51,408 nt of DNA. It comes from an uncultured Dorea sp. (GTDB taxonomy: Bacteria; Bacillota; Clostridia; Lachnospirales; Lachnospiraceae). The position numbers were made by a program, and so were the translations under genes. Shown here piece by piece: positions 33,803-43,152 of the stretch; the stretch's first letter is position 1, and every line of letters begins with the position of its first letter. Where the stretch lies: positions 1 to 51,408 of the forward strand of contig CANSCI010000009.1 of NCBI GenBank assembly GCA_947645355.1, given 5' to 3'. The notes beneath the pieces are model-generated. The model made no database searches. It had not been told where the DNA came from and saw only the letters and a list, made by a program, of their open reading frames with translations.

Positions 33803-34993
33803 TTATACCAGTGCAACTGTCTCTCTTGCGATAGCAAGCTCTTCATTGGTAGGAATAACAGCTACCTTCACTTTGGAGTCTGCCGTGGAGATTACAAGAT
33901 CCTCACCGCGCTTCTTATTAGCCTCCTCGTCGACAGTAATGCCAAGATACCCGAGATAAGACAGCACCATCTTACGAACAGTCCCGGAATTCTCACCAAT
34001 ACCTGCCGTAAATGCGATGGCATCCACACCGTTCATGGATGCAGCATAGGAGCCGATGTATTTTGCTACGCGGTAGCAGAACACTTCCATGGCAGCCTTC
34101 GCGTACTGATTGCCGCTGTCCATCCCCTCCTCCAGATCACGGAAATCACTGGAAAGGTTCTTGGAAACGCCAAGTACGCCGGATTTTTTATTCAATACGT
34201 TCATAACACCTGCAATATCCAGATCCTCTTTCTTTGCAATGTACTCCATGATCGCCGGATCCATATCACCGGAACGTGTCCCCATCACAAGGCCTTCCAG
34301 AGGAGTCAGACCCATGGATGTATCTACGCATTCTCCGTTTAATACTGCACTGATGGATGCGCCGTTTCCAAGATGTGCAACGATAATTTTGGATGCCTTA
34401 AGATCCAGCCCGAGGAACTTTGCTGCATGTTTGGATACGAAGCTGTGGCTTGTCCCGTGGAAGCCGTAACGCCTTACCGCATACTTCTCATAATATTCAT
34501 ACGGAAGTCCGTACAGGTATGCCTTCTCCGGCATAGTCTGATGGAACGCGGTATCAAACACTGCAACCATCGGTGTGCCCGGCATTAATTTCTGGCATGC
34601 ATGAATCCCGATCAGGTTTGCAGGATTGTGGAGAGGTGCAAGGTCGTTGCACTCTTCGATTGCTGCCAGCACCTCATCTGTGATGACAACAGATTTGGCA
34701 AATTTCTCACCGCCGTGAACCACACGGTGTCCCACTGCGCCGATCTCATCAAGACTCTTTACAACACCTGTATTGTCATCGGTCAGAGCGTCAATGACAA
34801 ACTGGATCGCCTCTGTGTGCGTCGGCATAGCCTTGTCTGATTTCACCTTCTCGCCGCCCTCCGGCTGATAAGTAAGGCTTCCGTCAATCCCGATTCTCTC
34901 GCAGAGCCCTTTTGCCAGAACTGCTTCTGTGTCGGAATTGATTAACTGGAATTTTAAAGATGAACTACCACAGTTGATAACTAATACATTCAT
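33803..34993 (-). CDS. ackA: acetate kinase
   Basis: The 396-residue enzyme makes ATP and acetate from acetyl phosphate. Family marks are [17 protein letters not shown] (phosphate 1 loop), [21 protein letters not shown] and [11 protein letters not shown]. It follows pta by 30 bp and forms the main acetate and ATP branch. The order pta-ackA-yceD-rpmF is common in Clostridia. Confidence 0.98.
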   Translation of the reverse strand: MNVLVINCGSSSLKFQLINSDTEAVLAKGLCERIGIDGSLTYQPEGGEKVKSDKAMPTHTEAIQFVIDALTDDNTGVVKSLDEIGAVGHRVVHGGEKFAKSVVITDEVLAAIEECNDLAPLHNPANLIGIHACQKLMPGTPMVAVFDTAFHQTMPEKAYLYGLPYEYYEKYAVRRYGFHGTSHSFVSKHAAKFLGLDLKASKIIVAHLGNGASISAVLNGECVDTSMGLTPLEGLVMGTRSGDMDPAIMEYIAKKEDLDIAGVMNVLNKKSGVLGVSKNLSSDFRDLEEGMDSGNQYAKAAMEVFCYRVAKYIGSYAASMNGVDAIAFTAGIGENSGTVRKMVLSYLGYLGITVDEEANKKRGEDLVISTADSKVKVAVIPTNEELAIARETVALV

Positions 34994-35023
34994 TTGTTTT
35001 TACCTCTCTTTAATTATAATAAT

Positions 35024-36028
35024 TTAGTTTTCCTCTGCCATGCACTGTACAGCTGTAATTGCAACAACACCTTCAATATCCGCTGCGCTGCACCCGCGTG
35101 AAAGATCATTCACCGGCGCTGCGATCCCCTGTGTCAGCGGTCCGTATGCCTCAGCCTTTGCAAGCCTCTGTACAAGCTTGTACCCGATGTTTCCTGCGTC
35201 AAGATCCGGGAATACAAGTACGTTTGCCTTGCCTGCCACCGGGCTGCCTGGTGCCTTGGACTGGCCGATCTCCGGCACGATAGCTGCGTCAAGCTGGAAC
35301 TCGCCGTCAAGAAGAAGTCCTTCCGGTGCATTCTCCTTCGCAATGCGGGTAGCCTCCAATACCTTATCTACATCTGCATGCTTTGCACTGCCTTTTGTAG
35401 AATGTGAAAGCATAGCTACCACCGGCTCCTTTCCTGTGAGAGACTTAAAAGACTCTGCGGAAGAAAGAGCAATTGACGCAAGCTTCTCCGGATCCGGATT
35501 CTGCTCAAGTCCGGAATCTGCGAAGATAAATGTTCCGTCAGCGCCCATGTCGCAATCCGGCACTACCATCACGAAAAATGCGGATACCAGTTTTGTCCCC
35601 GGTTTGGTCTTTAAGATCTGAAGACACGGTCTCAAAGTATCTGCGGTAGAGTGACATGCACCGGATACCATGCCGTCGGCATCCTTCATCTTAACCATCA
35701 TAACTCCATAGTACAGATAATTGTTAAGCAGAAGCTCTCTTGCCTGCTCCTCGGTCATCCCCTTCTTCTGACGAAGTTCTACAAGCTTTGCAATGTATTC
35801 ATCTGTCTTCGGATTCACTGCAGGATCCACGATAACAGCGCCGCTGATATCAAAGGAACCTTTGTTTTTTGCAATCTCCTCTTCACTTCCTACAAGGACA
35901 AGATTAGCTGTGCCTTCTTTTAATACGGCCTCTGCCGCTTCGTAGGTCCTGATATCCTCTGTCTCAGGAAGGACGATTGTCTTTTTGCATGTTTTTGCTT
36001 TTGCTTTGATCTCATCTATAAATCCCAT
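35024..36028 (-). CDS. pta: phosphate acetyltransferase
   Basis: Pta converts acetyl-CoA and phosphate to acetyl phosphate. The product is 334 residues (short Pta form without the N-terminal DRTGG regulatory domain) from ATG 36028 (MGFIDEIKAKAKTCKKTIVL, with AAGGAGT upstream); the ATG at 36049 would add seven residues. Marks include DADGMVSGACHSTADTLRP and MLSHSTKGSAKH. It is co-transcribed with ackA. Confidence 0.97.
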   Translation of the reverse strand: MGFIDEIKAKAKTCKKTIVLPETEDIRTYEAAEAVLKEGTANLVLVGSEEEIAKNKGSFDISGAVIVDPAVNPKTDEYIAKLVELRQKKGMTEEQARELLLNNYLYYGVMMVKMKDADGMVSGACHSTADTLRPCLQILKTKPGTKLVSAFFVMVVPDCDMGADGTFIFADSGLEQNPDPEKLASIALSSAESFKSLTGKEPVVAMLSHSTKGSAKHADVDKVLEATRIAKENAPEGLLLDGEFQLDAAIVPEIGQSKAPGSPVAGKANVLVFPDLDAGNIGYKLVQRLAKAEAYGPLTQGIAAPVNDLSRGCSAADIEGVVAITAVQCMAEEN

Positions 36029-36066
36029 GATTAATAGACTCCTTTCCATATATTCTCAGTATTTTT

Positions 36067-36103
36067 ATTATAATACAAAGAGACCCTGTAAACAAGGTCT
36101 CTT
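36067..36103 (-). promoter_or_regulatory. pta-ackA promoter overlapping the mgtE terminator
   Basis: Minus strand: -35 TTGTTT (36090-36095), 17-bp spacer, -10 TATAAT (36067-36072). The hairpin arms 36078-36085 and 36096-36103 (AGAGACC type, 8 bp) form the mgtE terminator, with TTTGTATT after it. The -35 box is in the hairpin loop, so the two signals share DNA. Confidence 0.72.
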
Positions 36104-36147
36104 AGAGAAACTTATGTGCATTTTTAAGTACAAACTTCACAAATGCT

Positions 36148-37584
36148 CTACAGTTGAAACACCACACTCACAATTGCAAAATATACACTGATCGTACTGA
36201 TATCTACCAAAGTAGAAATCAGCGGTGTCGCCATAAGCGCCGGGTCAAGCCCCACCTTTTTGGCCACAAGAGGCAGCGTACACCCCACCACCTTTGCGAT
36301 CACAACCGTACATGCCATAGTAATGCCGATAGTAAACGCCATCGTGGCATCTCCCTGTCCCATCAGCATGATGCGGACGCCGTTAACCACCGCAAGGATA
36401 ATGCTGATACAGACCGCGATCCGGATCTCCTTCCAGATGACCTTAAACAGATCCCCGAATTCAATCTCTCCGATTGCTAATCCCCGGATCATAAGCGTCG
36501 AACTCTGAGAGCCGCAATTTCCGCCGGTTCCCGTCAGCATAGGGATAAAACCTGCAAGCTGCGGCATCACCGCCAGCGCATTATTATACTGGTTCATGAC
36601 CATCTGGGTCACGATAGCAGACAACATCAATACCAGCAGCCACGGAAGCCTGCTCTTTACATGCTCCATTACCGTTGTGCCGAAGTAAGACTCCTCATTG
36701 GGGTTGACACCGGCCATGATACTGATATCTTCCGTTTCCTCTTCCTGCAGTACGATCATGGCATCGTCTACTGTAACAATGCCCACCATACAATGCTCGT
36801 GGTCAACGATGGGAAGCGCGATCAGACCATATTTCATGATCATCCTGGCCACTTCCTCCTGGTCGTCCGTCGTCTGGGCATAGAGCATATTTGTATCCAT
36901 GATCTCCTCAATACTTCTGGACTCTCCGGTGGTCAGAAGGTCTTTAATATCCACAACACCGATCAGATGCCTCTTCTCCGTCACATAACAAGTATAGATG
37001 GTCTCACGGTTCAGCCCCACCTGCCGGATCTTAAGAATCGCTTCTTCCACCGTCATCTCCTGGCTGAGCGCGATATAGTCTACATTCATAACGCTTCCGG
37101 CACTGTCCTCAGGGTACTGAAGAAGCTGGTTGATCTGCGCCCGTTTCTCTTCGTCCGTCACAAGAAGCAGACGGTCTACCACATTGGCTGGCATCTCCTC
37201 CAATACATCCACCGTATCGTCCAGATACATCTCTTCCATCACTTCTTCAAGCTCTGAATCGGTCAGCGCATTGATCAGAACCTCACGCATATCACTGTTC
37301 ATATACGCAAATGTCTCTGCAGCCTCCTCTTTTACAAGCAGACGGAATACCATCACAAGCTGCTTCTGTTCAAACTCTTCCAGAATCTCCGCAAGGTCAA
37401 CCGGGTACATATTATTCTCAAGCTCTTCCTTCAATTCCTTGAACTGCCGCTTTTCAAGCATATCAAGGATACGTTCTTCCGTGAGTTCTTCACGCTCTTC
37501 TTTATAGTCGTGGTCAAACTCACTCTGGGCAACGGCATCTCCCCACTCTTCTGCCGTCACACGCTCCAAATCTTTTGTGTGCAT
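36148..37584 (-). CDS. mgtE: magnesium transporter MgtE
   Basis: The 478-residue protein (ATG 37584, AAGGAGG upstream) has an N-terminal MgtE_N superhelical domain (about 15-140), a CBS pair (about 150-270; IYTCYVTEKRHLIGVVDIKD and ALPIVDHEHCMVGIVTVDDA) and five C-terminal membrane helices (about 305-475; PWLLVLMLSAIVTQ onward), with the conserved FIPMLTGTGGNCGSQSS pore region. It takes up magnesium and the cytosolic domains close the channel when magnesium is plentiful. The leader is too short for an M-box riboswitch. Transcribed divergently from tmcAL. Confidence 0.95.
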   Translation of the reverse strand: MHTKDLERVTAEEWGDAVAQSEFDHDYKEEREELTEERILDMLEKRQFKELKEELENNMYPVDLAEILEEFEQKQLVMVFRLLVKEEAAETFAYMNSDMREVLINALTDSELEEVMEEMYLDDTVDVLEEMPANVVDRLLLVTDEEKRAQINQLLQYPEDSAGSVMNVDYIALSQEMTVEEAILKIRQVGLNRETIYTCYVTEKRHLIGVVDIKDLLTTGESRSIEEIMDTNMLYAQTTDDQEEVARMIMKYGLIALPIVDHEHCMVGIVTVDDAMIVLQEEETEDISIMAGVNPNEESYFGTTVMEHVKSRLPWLLVLMLSAIVTQMVMNQYNNALAVMPQLAGFIPMLTGTGGNCGSQSSTLMIRGLAIGEIEFGDLFKVIWKEIRIAVCISIILAVVNGVRIMLMGQGDATMAFTIGITMACTVVIAKVVGCTLPLVAKKVGLDPALMATPLISTLVDISTISVYFAIVSVVFQL

Positions 37585-37605
37585 ATATACCCTCCTTTCT
37601 GACAT

Positions 37606-37655
37606 TTGCTAATAGAATACTTCTATAGTATAATAAATTTCAAAAAGATATACAA
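37606..37655. promoter_or_regulatory. divergent promoters of tmcAL (+) and mgtE (-)
   Basis: Plus strand: -35 TTGCTA (37606-37611), 17 bp, -10 TATAAT (37629-37634) for tmcAL. Minus strand: TTGTAT (37650-37655), 17 bp, TATACT (37627-37632), or TTGAAA (37638-37643), 18 bp, TATTCT (37614-37619), for mgtE. The signals overlap, so the two genes probably compete for polymerase. Confidence 0.6.
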
Positions 37656-37666
37656 GGAGATTCTTT

Positions 37667-38947
37667 ATGAAAGTCGTCGGACTGATCACAGAATATAATC
37701 CATTTCACAACGGACACTTATACCATATCCAAAAGGCCAGAGAGATCACAGGGGCAGATGCCGTCATTGCCGTAATGAGCGGAAATTATGTACAGCGCGG
37801 TGTTCCCGCCATAATGCCGAAACACCTCCGGGCGCAGGCAGCCCTGCAGGCCGGGGTAGCCGCAGTTTTTGAACTCCCGGTCTTCTCCTCCTGCGGAAGC
37901 GCAGAATTTTTCGCAGAAGGGGCAATCGCCCTGCTTCATGCGCTGGGCTGCGTAGATGCCGTCTGCTTTGGAAGCGAATGCGGGGACATACACGCCCTTA
38001 AGCGCATTGCACAGGTGCTGGCTGAGGAACCGGAAGAATACAAAAACCTCCTGAGAAGTTCCCTGAAATCAGGATTATCCTACCCTCGCGCAAGACAAGA
38101 GGCTTTGAAAGCATATCTCCATGACGAGACACTTGACGCCGTCTTGGAACATCCGAACAATATCCTCGGCATTGAATATATGAAGGCGCTTTACAGACAA
38201 AAAAGTCCCATCCGGGGCTGTACGATCCGGCGCATCCACTCTGGCTACCATGATGAAGAACTGTCATCTTCCGTAAGTTCTGCAGCTGCTATAAGAAAGG
38301 CCATATCCGACTCCGGAAGCTTCCATGAGCCGGCTCACTGCAGTCCCTCAGAGACACAGGCTGTCTCCGATTCACTGTTTAAATTAAAAGATCAGGTTCC
38401 CGCCCACTGCCTAAGGCTGCTTCAGGAAAACTTCTATATACGATGCCCGGTATATGCCGATGATTTTTCACTGCTTTTAAAATACCGTCTGCTGTCTGAA
38501 ACAAAGGAGACCTTGACAAGCTACGCGGATATCTCCGCAGATCTGGCCAACCGGATCCTGAACCGGGCCGGGGAATTCCTCTCCTTCGGCCAGTTCTGCA
38601 GCCTTCTGAAAACACGGGAGATCACCCATACAAGAATCAGCCGGTGCCTGATGCATATCCTCCTAAAGATTACCGACACAGACCTTGCAGCTTACAAAAA
38701 AGAAGGCTGCCCGTATGCCCGTATTCTGGGTTTTCGAAAGGACAGCACAAACGTACTGTCCTTGATAAAGCGCTCTTCAAAAGTACCAATAATCACCCGG
38801 CCGGCTCACACAGCTGCTTTGTCGGACACCGGCCTTTCTATGCTTAAGCAGGATATTTTTGCATCAAACTTATACGAAAGCGTTGTCACGGATAAGTTCA
38901 AAACACCTTTTATCAGCGAATATGAACAACAGATCATAAAATTATAG
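37667..38947 (+). CDS. tmcAL: tRNA(Met) cytidine acetate ligase (TmcAL, YlbM-like)
   Basis: The 426-residue protein has a nucleotidyltransferase-like fold with LITEYNPFHNGHLYHIQKA (HxGH near 14-18), VAVMSGNYVQRG and the C-terminal NVLSLIKRSSKVPIITRP region typical of this family. In Bacillus TmcAL makes N4-acetylcytidine at the wobble base of elongator tRNA(Met) using acetate and ATP. The neighbourhood with yceD-rpmF and the acetate genes fits the Bacillus ylbM-ylbN-rpmF order. ATG 37667 has AAGGAGA upstream. It ends 20 bp from the convergent DUF2752 gene. Confidence 0.93.
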   Translation: MKVVGLITEYNPFHNGHLYHIQKAREITGADAVIAVMSGNYVQRGVPAIMPKHLRAQAALQAGVAAVFELPVFSSCGSAEFFAEGAIALLHALGCVDAVCFGSECGDIHALKRIAQVLAEEPEEYKNLLRSSLKSGLSYPRARQEALKAYLHDETLDAVLEHPNNILGIEYMKALYRQKSPIRGCTIRRIHSGYHDEELSSSVSSAAAIRKAISDSGSFHEPAHCSPSETQAVSDSLFKLKDQVPAHCLRLLQENFYIRCPVYADDFSLLLKYRLLSETKETLTSYADISADLANRILNRAGEFLSFGQFCSLLKTREITHTRISRCLMHILLKITDTDLAAYKKEGCPYARILGFRKDSTNVLSLIKRSSKVPIITRPAHTAALSDTGLSMLKQDIFASNLYESVVTDKFKTPFISEYEQQIIKL

Positions 38948-38967
38948 CAGCCGTTTTCCGGCAGTCT

Positions 38968-39447
38968 TTATCTTCCGCTGTCCAGAAATATCCGCACGGT
39001 CTCCCGCACCCGGCTCAAAACATTATCGCTGTAGTAGCTCATCGGCGGCTCCCCGGGAAAATACCGAAGCATCCGGAAGACATAAAATGCAAGCATAGCG
39101 AAGATCGTAAGAATCAAAAGCTTTTTAAGCCTCCTCATATCTGTCCTTCCTAGAATATACCGTTCCCAGACAAACAGAACGGCCAAAATCACCGCCGCAT
39201 AGATAAACGGATGAATCTTCCAAGCTCCGGCAAAATCCAGTTCAAGAAGCCTGAGCCCGGCCCTCGTAAGCCCGCAGGAGGGACAGGGATACCCGGTAAT
39301 CTTCACAAGCGGACAGATACCCATGATCATCTTCCTCAAGAACACAAAATAGGTGATTATGCCAATAATCACCCATTTTGCTGACTTTATATCTTTTATG
39401 AATCTGTCTGTACCCTCAGATATGACATTCTTCAAAGACCGTCTCAT
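38968..39447 (-). CDS. DUF2752 membrane protein
   Basis: The 159-residue product from ATG 39447 (MRRSLKNVISEG, with TTTGGAGA upstream) starts 15 bp after the rnfB stop; a longer frame would overlap rnfB. It has about three membrane helices (VIIGIITYFVFL, IHPFIYAAVILAVLFVW, LLILTIFAMLAFYVF) and the family motif YPCPSCGLTRAGLRLLELDF, a CxxCGLTR cysteine pair beside the first helix. The family has no known function. It is the last gene of the rnf transcript. Confidence 0.85.
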   Translation of the reverse strand: MRRSLKNVISEGTDRFIKDIKSAKWVIIGIITYFVFLRKMIMGICPLVKITGYPCPSCGLTRAGLRLLELDFAGAWKIHPFIYAAVILAVLFVWERYILGRTDMRRLKKLLILTIFAMLAFYVFRMLRYFPGEPPMSYYSDNVLSRVRETVRIFLDSGR

Positions 39448-39461
39448 ACTGTTCTCCAAAT

Positions 39462-40253
39462 CTACAGAATAACTTTCTTCGGACACTTTTCCGCACATTT
39501 TCCGCAGTTTGTACATTTGGCCGGATCAATGTGTGCAACATTGCCCTCCACCTTCACGGCATCGAACTCACAGACCTTCTCACACATCTTACATCCGATA
39601 CAGCCCACAGAACATGCCTGCATGACGTCTTTTCCTTTATCCCTGGAACTGCACTGTACCAGATGCTTCTGATCGTATGGAACAAGCTCGATCAGATGCT
39701 TCGGACATACTGCGATACATTTGCCGCAGGCCTTGCATTCTTCTTTGTCTACAACAGCAACACCATCGATGATATGAATGGCGTCAAACGGACAGGCCTT
39801 CACGCAGGTACCTTCGCCGAGGCACCCATAATTGCATGCCTTCGGCCCGCCGTCCTGCATCATGTTCGCCATAATGCAGTCGTTAAGCCCGTGGTACTCA
39901 TACTCCTGCTTTGCTTTCTCACAGGTGCCGCCGCACTTTACAAATGCGACCTCGCGAACCTGCTCGCCTGCCTCCTGCCCCATGATCGCGCCGATCTTGG
40001 CCGCAACAGGGGCGCCGCCTACCGGACAGCCGCCTACTTCGGCCTCTCCTTTCACGATGGCTGCCGCAAGGCCGGAGCATCCTGCATATCCGCAGCCCCC
40101 GCAGTTGTTGCCTGGAAGAACGCCTAAGATCGCTTCTTCTCTCTCATCTACTTCTACTGCAAATTTTTTTCCTGCAACTCCAAGGAACACACCAATGAAT
40201 AATCCGGTGCCGCCTACGATTGCAGCAGCTATTATAATACCTGTTATACTCAT
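39462..40253 (-). CDS. rnfB: Rnf complex subunit RnfB (iron-sulfur protein)
   Basis: The 263-residue protein accepts electrons from reduced ferredoxin. One N-terminal membrane helix (SITGIIIAAAIVGGTGLFIG) is followed by a 4Fe-4S domain (NNCGGCGYAGC, then GGCPVGG) and several ferredoxin-type clusters (CLGEGTCVKACPFDA; CKACGKCIAVCP; CIGCKMCEKVCEF; CTNCGKCAEKCP). The start has GGAGGAGA upstream. Last of the six rnf genes, in the order C-D-G-E-A-B as in Clostridium and Acetobacterium. Confidence 0.96.
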   Translation of the reverse strand: MSITGIIIAAAIVGGTGLFIGVFLGVAGKKFAVEVDEREEAILGVLPGNNCGGCGYAGCSGLAAAIVKGEAEVGGCPVGGAPVAAKIGAIMGQEAGEQVREVAFVKCGGTCEKAKQEYEYHGLNDCIMANMMQDGGPKACNYGCLGEGTCVKACPFDAIHIIDGVAVVDKEECKACGKCIAVCPKHLIELVPYDQKHLVQCSSRDKGKDVMQACSVGCIGCKMCEKVCEFDAVKVEGNVAHIDPAKCTNCGKCAEKCPKKVIL

Positions 40254-40266
40254 AGTCTGTCTCCTC

Positions 40267-40842
40267 CTATATCAGTCCAGAGAATCCAAAGAATGCGATC
40301 GCCATAAGTGCTGATGTAATCAGTACGATCGGAGTTCCCTGGAAAGACTCTGACACATCGTTATACTCCATCTTCTCACGAATCCCTGCCAGTATCACAA
40401 TCGCAATCGCAAAACCTACAGAGATACCGATCCCGTTAATCACGCCCTGGAGCAGTGAATACTCTTTCTGAACATTTGCAAGTGCAACACCAAGCACTGC
40501 ACAGTTTGTAGTGATCAGAGGCAGATACACGCCCAACGCATTGTACAGGGACGGCATTGCTTTCTTAAGGAACATCTCAACAAACTGGACAAGCGCTGCA
40601 ATGACAAGAATAAACACGATCGTCTGCAAATATTCAAAATGCAGCGGCGCCAAAATAAATTTATATATCAAACCTGCAAAAAAGGATGCAATCGTAATAA
40701 CGAAGATAACCGCTCCGCCCATGCCGGAAGCCGTCTCCACCTTTTTGGAAACGCCGAGGAACGGACAGATACCAAGGAACTGGCTGAGTACAACGTTATT
40801 TACAAGTGCGGAACCGATTGCAATAATCAATAATTCTTTCAT
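40267..40842 (-). CDS. rnfA: Rnf complex membrane subunit RnfA
   Basis: The 191-residue hydrophobic protein has six predicted membrane helices and the conserved opening IGSALVNNVVLSQFLGICPFLGVSK, whose cysteine lies in the membrane region with a counterpart in RnfE (GMCP). RnfA and RnfE form the central membrane iron-sulfur site of the ion-pumping complex. It lies 13 bp after rnfE with GGAGGGG upstream. Confidence 0.97.
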   Translation of the reverse strand: MKELLIIAIGSALVNNVVLSQFLGICPFLGVSKKVETASGMGGAVIFVITIASFFAGLIYKFILAPLHFEYLQTIVFILVIAALVQFVEMFLKKAMPSLYNALGVYLPLITTNCAVLGVALANVQKEYSLLQGVINGIGISVGFAIAIVILAGIREKMEYNDVSESFQGTPIVLITSALMAIAFFGFSGLI

Positions 40843-40855
40843 CTATGTACCCCTC

Positions 40856-41581
40856 CTACTCTTCATTTCCTGTCGGAAATACCTTGCCGCCGCATGCACT
40901 GTTTGTGCAGGAAGCACAGCCTTCTCCGCAGGAAGCTGTCTCTACTACTTTTTTGCCCTTCTTCTTCGCATTGTTCTTCACCTTGTTCTGGAGAGCCGTA
41001 AGCCCTGCAAGGACAAGGAATGCACCCGGAGCAAGAATAAAGATAGTCACCGGCACATAACCGCCCTTTCCTGCCGCCTCATCGGCAAGAGGAAGAAGCT
41101 GATAGCCGAAGATCTTTCCGGCGCCGATCAACTCACGAACAATACCGATTGCCGTAAGGCCCACCGTAAAACCAAGCCCCATGCCGACCCCGTCAAAGAT
41201 CGAAAGCAGGACGCCGTTCTTGGACGCGTAACTCTCGGCACGCCCCAGAATGATACAGTTAACAACAATCAATGGAATATACAGACCAAGTGCATCATAG
41301 AGGGTCGGAACAAACCCCTGCAGAAGGAACTGTACTATTGTTACAAAGGATGCCACGACTACGATAAACGCCGGGATACGAAGAGAATCCGGGATGATCT
41401 TGCGCAGCATGGAAATCAGCATATTGGACAAAACCAATACGACTGTCGTTGAAAGCCCCATACCAGCTCCGTTGATAGCCGATGTAGTGACAGCAAGCGT
41501 CGGACACATACCAAGCATCAGGACGAAGGTAGGGTTTTCTTTTACTAAACCATTATATACTCTTTCAGTACAACCACTCAT
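40856..41581 (-). CDS. rnfE: Rnf complex membrane subunit RnfE with Cys-rich C-terminal tail
   Basis: The 241-residue product (ATG 41581; a GTG at 41587 is too near AGGAGG) has six membrane helices and the conserved ENPTFVLMLGMCPTLAVT. It is homologous to RnfA and lies in the membrane core. It ends with a basic linker (KVKNNAKKKGKKVVETA) and a cysteine cluster CGEGCASCTNSACGG (Cx3Cx2Cx4C), longer than in many homologs; this tail could bind metal. The name and position in the operon are secure; the tail role is unknown. Confidence 0.95.
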   Translation of the reverse strand: MSGCTERVYNGLVKENPTFVLMLGMCPTLAVTTSAINGAGMGLSTTVVLVLSNMLISMLRKIIPDSLRIPAFIVVVASFVTIVQFLLQGFVPTLYDALGLYIPLIVVNCIILGRAESYASKNGVLLSIFDGVGMGLGFTVGLTAIGIVRELIGAGKIFGYQLLPLADEAAGKGGYVPVTIFILAPGAFLVLAGLTALQNKVKNNAKKKGKKVVETASCGEGCASCTNSACGGKVFPTGNEE

Positions 41582-41593
41582 ATTCACTACCTC

Positions 41594-42172
41594 CTAAAAT
41601 GCATTCTGATAATATGCAAGCGCAACATTCACAGCATTGGTCACTGCCCTCGACGTAATGGTCGCGCCGCTGATGGCATCAATCGGCTCCCCTTCTCCGC
41701 CGTCCTTGGACACTGCAAACTTCTCTGTCTGTTTTCCTTCATACTGCCCGTAGAACGCCGGCTCTGTTGCCTTCATGCCAAGACCCGCCGTCTCACTGAT
41801 GGACAGGATGGAGATCCCGCTCACTGTACCGTCCGCTGTGATACCTACGGTGATCTGAATATTTCCACCGTATCCTTCCTTGGATGTCGTGGTGATGACA
41901 TATCCGTCCTCGCCTGCCAGGCAGACCTCATCCACAGTTGCATTTGCCCCTACAGCCTTGATTGCCTCATCCGCCACAGCCTGGTCTACATCCTGGGCTT
42001 CAAAATCATTCAGGTCGGCCTCTGGGAATACTTCCTGCCACGCCTCTTTTTTTGCCTCTTCCTGCGCCTGTGCAATGGGATCTTTCGTAATCTCATAGAC
42101 AAGTCCGAGACCAAGACCGGCAATCAGCGTAATCAATGTGAGAATCACTGTATTCTTAATAATCTTATTCAT
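41594..42172 (-). CDS. rnfG: Rnf complex subunit RnfG (covalent FMN)
   Basis: The 192-residue protein has one N-terminal membrane helix (TVILTLITLIAGLGLGLVY) and an extracytoplasmic FMN-binding domain. The FMN-carrying threonine is in DAISGATITSRAV. Its ATG overlaps the rnfD stop by one base, showing translational coupling. Electrons pass through it within the complex. Confidence 0.96.
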   Translation of the reverse strand: MNKIIKNTVILTLITLIAGLGLGLVYEITKDPIAQAQEEAKKEAWQEVFPEADLNDFEAQDVDQAVADEAIKAVGANATVDEVCLAGEDGYVITTTSKEGYGGNIQITVGITADGTVSGISILSISETAGLGMKATEPAFYGQYEGKQTEKFAVSKDGGEGEPIDAISGATITSRAVTNAVNVALAYYQNAF

Positions 42173-43122
42173 TATTTCTCTCCTCCTTTACCGAATGGTT
42201 TTGGAAGAGTAACTCTTTCAATCAGCGGAACCAGAAGATTGCCGATGATGATTGCATAAGATACTCCTTCCGCCGAACCGCCGAAGAGACGGAACAGACC
42301 GGTCAGGATACCAAGAAGAGCTCCGAATACATACTGGCCTTTTTTGGTAATCGGGGATGTAACATAATCCGTCGCCATAAACCACGCGCCAAGCATCAGA
42401 CCGCCGCCGCAGAGATGTGCGGTAATGTACTGAGGATCAAAAAGCCCCACATTTGCTTTGGTAAACTGTCCGAAGATTCCAATGAAAATTACAAAGGTTA
42501 CAATATACGTTCCCGGAATCCGAAGGTCGATAATCCCCATCAGAATCAGGAAGATCGCGCCGGCAATAATGGCGATTACAGAGGTCTCTCCGATCGTTCC
42601 CGGGATCGTGCCGATCAGCATATCCATGGAATCTACGACTCCTCCGTCCTTTAAGACTGCCAGCGGGGTAGCCCCTGTCGTACCGTCATAGACAAACCTT
42701 GTCATCTGTCCGGTAAAGGAAATCAACAGGAAACATCTTGCGCCGAGGGCGGGGTTCATAAAATTCTGTCCCAGTCCGCCGAACAGCTGCTTTACAATCA
42801 ATATGGCGAACACACTTCCCAGTGCCCCCATCCACCACGGTGCCGTAGCCGGCATATTGAGTCCCAGCAGAAGGCCGGTAACCGCCGCGCTGAAGTCATT
42901 GACCGTGATCTTTTTATGCATCAGTTTTTCATATATGTACTCCGTCAGAACTGCTGTCACAGTTGTCGTGACCAGCATAATAAATGCTGGCATTCCAAAG
43001 TTCCATACTCCAAAGGCTGAAGCCGGCAAAAGTGCAATGGCAACCATAAGCATAATATTGCCGGAGGTAACTTTGTCACGAATATGTGGTGAAGATGACA
43101 GTTTAAATTTGTTCTCACTCAC
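42172..43122 (-). CDS. rnfD: Rnf complex subunit RnfD (covalent FMN, membrane)
   Basis: The 316-residue protein has many membrane helices and the FMN threonine in GTTGATPLAVLK. It carries FGGLGQNFMNPALGARCFLL, strongly conserved in RnfD and NqrB. It uses a GTG start at 43122 with AGAGGTGA upstream. Overlaps rnfG. With RnfA, RnfE and RnfG it forms the ion-translocating part. Confidence 0.96.
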   Translation of the reverse strand: MSENKFKLSSSPHIRDKVTSGNIMLMVAIALLPASAFGVWNFGMPAFIMLVTTTVTAVLTEYIYEKLMHKKITVNDFSAAVTGLLLGLNMPATAPWWMGALGSVFAILIVKQLFGGLGQNFMNPALGARCFLLISFTGQMTRFVYDGTTGATPLAVLKDGGVVDSMDMLIGTIPGTIGETSVIAIIAGAIFLILMGIIDLRIPGTYIVTFVIFIGIFGQFTKANVGLFDPQYITAHLCGGGLMLGAWFMATDYVTSPITKKGQYVFGALLGILTGLFRLFGGSAEGVSYAIIIGNLLVPLIERVTLPKPFGKGGEK

Positions 43123-43152
43123 GATAATTCACCTCTTCCTCTTTCTCTCATA

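Noticed and set aside
36050-36147. Possible riboswitch in the pta leader
   Set aside because: The only structure is the mgtE terminator; no room for an aptamer between the promoter and the start codon.
37585-37666. M-box magnesium riboswitch upstream of mgtE
   Set aside because: The divergent gap is only about 80 bp and is filled by promoters and ribosome sites.
38948-38967. Terminator between convergent tmcAL and the DUF2752 gene
   Set aside because: Only a 4-bp GCCG/CGGC stem is visible near 38952; too weak to annotate.
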